A stretch of 6,232 bases of DNA, taken from the NCBI GenBank assembly GCA_030830465.1, contig JAURMY010000083.1, positions 1 to 6,232 of the forward strand, written 5' to 3'. The DNA is from Alphaproteobacteria bacterium (lineage in GTDB: Bacteria; Pseudomonadota; Alphaproteobacteria; Rhodobacterales; Rhodobacteraceae). Of the stretch, positions 5,690-6,232 are shown piece after piece; within the stretch, counting starts at the first letter, position 1; each line of letters begins with the position of its first letter. The position numbers were made by a program, and so were the translations under genes. The notes beneath the pieces are model-generated. The model did not search any database. It was not told the origin of the DNA and saw only the letters and a program-made list of their open reading frames with translations.

Positions 5690-6232
5690 ATGCAGGACCT
5701 GACCCCGGCCAAAAACACACTCGAGCCGATTGAAATCGCCAGCCGCGATGAAATCGAAGCGCTGCAACTGAAGCGTATGCAATGGTCGATCCATCACGCC
5801 TATGAAAACGTGCCCCATTACAAGGCCAGCTATGACGCGGCGGGCATCCACCCGGGCGACCTGAAAACGCTGGCTGATCTGGCCCGGTTCCCCTTCACCG
5901 TGAAACAGGATTTGCGCAACAACTACCCGTTCAAGATGTTCGCCGTTCCCCGCGCCCAGATCGCCCGGGTACATGCCTCCTCGGGCACGACCGGCCAGCC
6001 GACTGTGGTCGGTTACACCAGGAACGATCTTGAAACGTGGGCCACGGTCGTTGCCCGCTCGTTGCGGGCCTCGGGCCTTAAGGCCGGGGATCTTTTGCAC
6101 AACGCCTATGGCTATGGCCTGTTCACCGGCGGGCTTGGCATTCATGCCGGGGCCGAGAAACTGGGGCTGACCCAGGTGCCGGTCTCGGGCGGCATGACCC
6201 CGCGACAGGTCCGCCTGATCGAGGATTTCCGC
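5690..6232 (+). CDS. paaK: PaaK: phenylacetate-CoA ligase, N-terminal part (cut by the window edge)
   Basis: PaaK is the AMP-forming ligase that turns phenylacetate, CoA and ATP into phenylacetyl-CoA, the entry step of the pathway. I translated 181 residues from ATG 5690; the frame is open to the right edge, so somewhat less than half of the usual length of about 435 residues is seen. The ATP-binding P-loop-like motif of adenylate-forming enzymes is present as HASSGTTGQPTVVGYT (95-110). HHAYENVPHYKASYDAAG (35-52) and PFTVKQDLRNNYPF (68-81) are typical of the family N-domain, and NAYGYGLFTGGLGIHAGAEK (138-157) is its aromatic-substrate region. A strong ribosome site, AAGGAGGT (5678-5685), overlaps the paaJ stop; the gap to paaJ is only ten bases, so the gene is in the same operon. 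Confidence 0.95.
   Translation, partial: MQDLTPAKNTLEPIEIASRDEIEALQLKRMQWSIHHAYENVPHYKASYDAAGIHPGDLKTLADLARFPFTVKQDLRNNYPFKMFAVPRAQIARVHASSGTTGQPTVVGYTRNDLETWATVVARSLRASGLKAGDLLHNAYGYGLFTGGLGIHAGAEKLGLTQVPVSGGMTPRQVRLIEDFR

Noticed and set aside
5510..6145. Minus-strand open frame over the paaJ-paaK junction
   Set aside because: Both sense-strand genes are clear by motif and by ribosome sites; the antisense frame has no domain signature.

Overview
This window is part of an aerobic phenylacetate (phenylacetyl-CoA) catabolic locus. The GC-rich coding sequence, the codon use, and a PaaX-type repressor inside the cluster suggest an alphaproteobacterium, probably of the Rhodobacterales. That placement is inference from style and gene content; no rRNA or other marker gene is present to confirm it.

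Layout from left to right. (1) Positions 1-449, minus strand: the N-terminal half of paaA, the catalytic subunit of the phenylacetyl-CoA epoxidase; the gene runs off the left edge. (2) Positions 450-545: a divergent control region with a long A/T-rich inverted repeat that overlaps a good promoter for paaA. (3) Positions 546-977, plus strand: a small hotdog-fold thioesterase-like gene, divergent from paaA. (4) Positions 962-1822, minus strand: a PaaX-family repressor, convergent with the hotdog gene and overlapping its end by 16 bp. (5) Positions 1823-1910: a short gap holding two small hairpins. (6) Positions 1911-3947, minus strand: paaZ, the bifunctional ring-opening enzyme. (7) Positions 3948-4029: a second divergent control region with a TetR-type palindrome. 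(8) Positions 4030-6232, plus strand: a tight operon paaI-paaJ-paaK; paaK runs off the right edge. No stretch over 300 bases lacks a gene. I saw no tRNA, rRNA, CRISPR array, insertion sequence or prophage gene.

How the genes work together, from established pathway knowledge. PaaK activates phenylacetate to phenylacetyl-CoA. PaaA, with partner subunits encoded beyond the left edge, epoxidises the ring. An isomerase (PaaG, not in this window) makes the oxepin-CoA. PaaZ opens the oxepin and oxidises the resulting aldehyde. PaaJ performs the two thiolytic steps. PaaI is a thioesterase thought to rescue CoA from dead-end intermediates. The steps of PaaB, C, D, E, F, G and H are absent and presumably lie outside.

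Most of the window is a recognisable, well-studied pathway. The less ordinary parts are the second hotdog protein that shares a control region with paaA, the two unrelated operator-like palindromes that imply two regulators, and the tail-to-tail overlap between the repressor gene and the hotdog gene.
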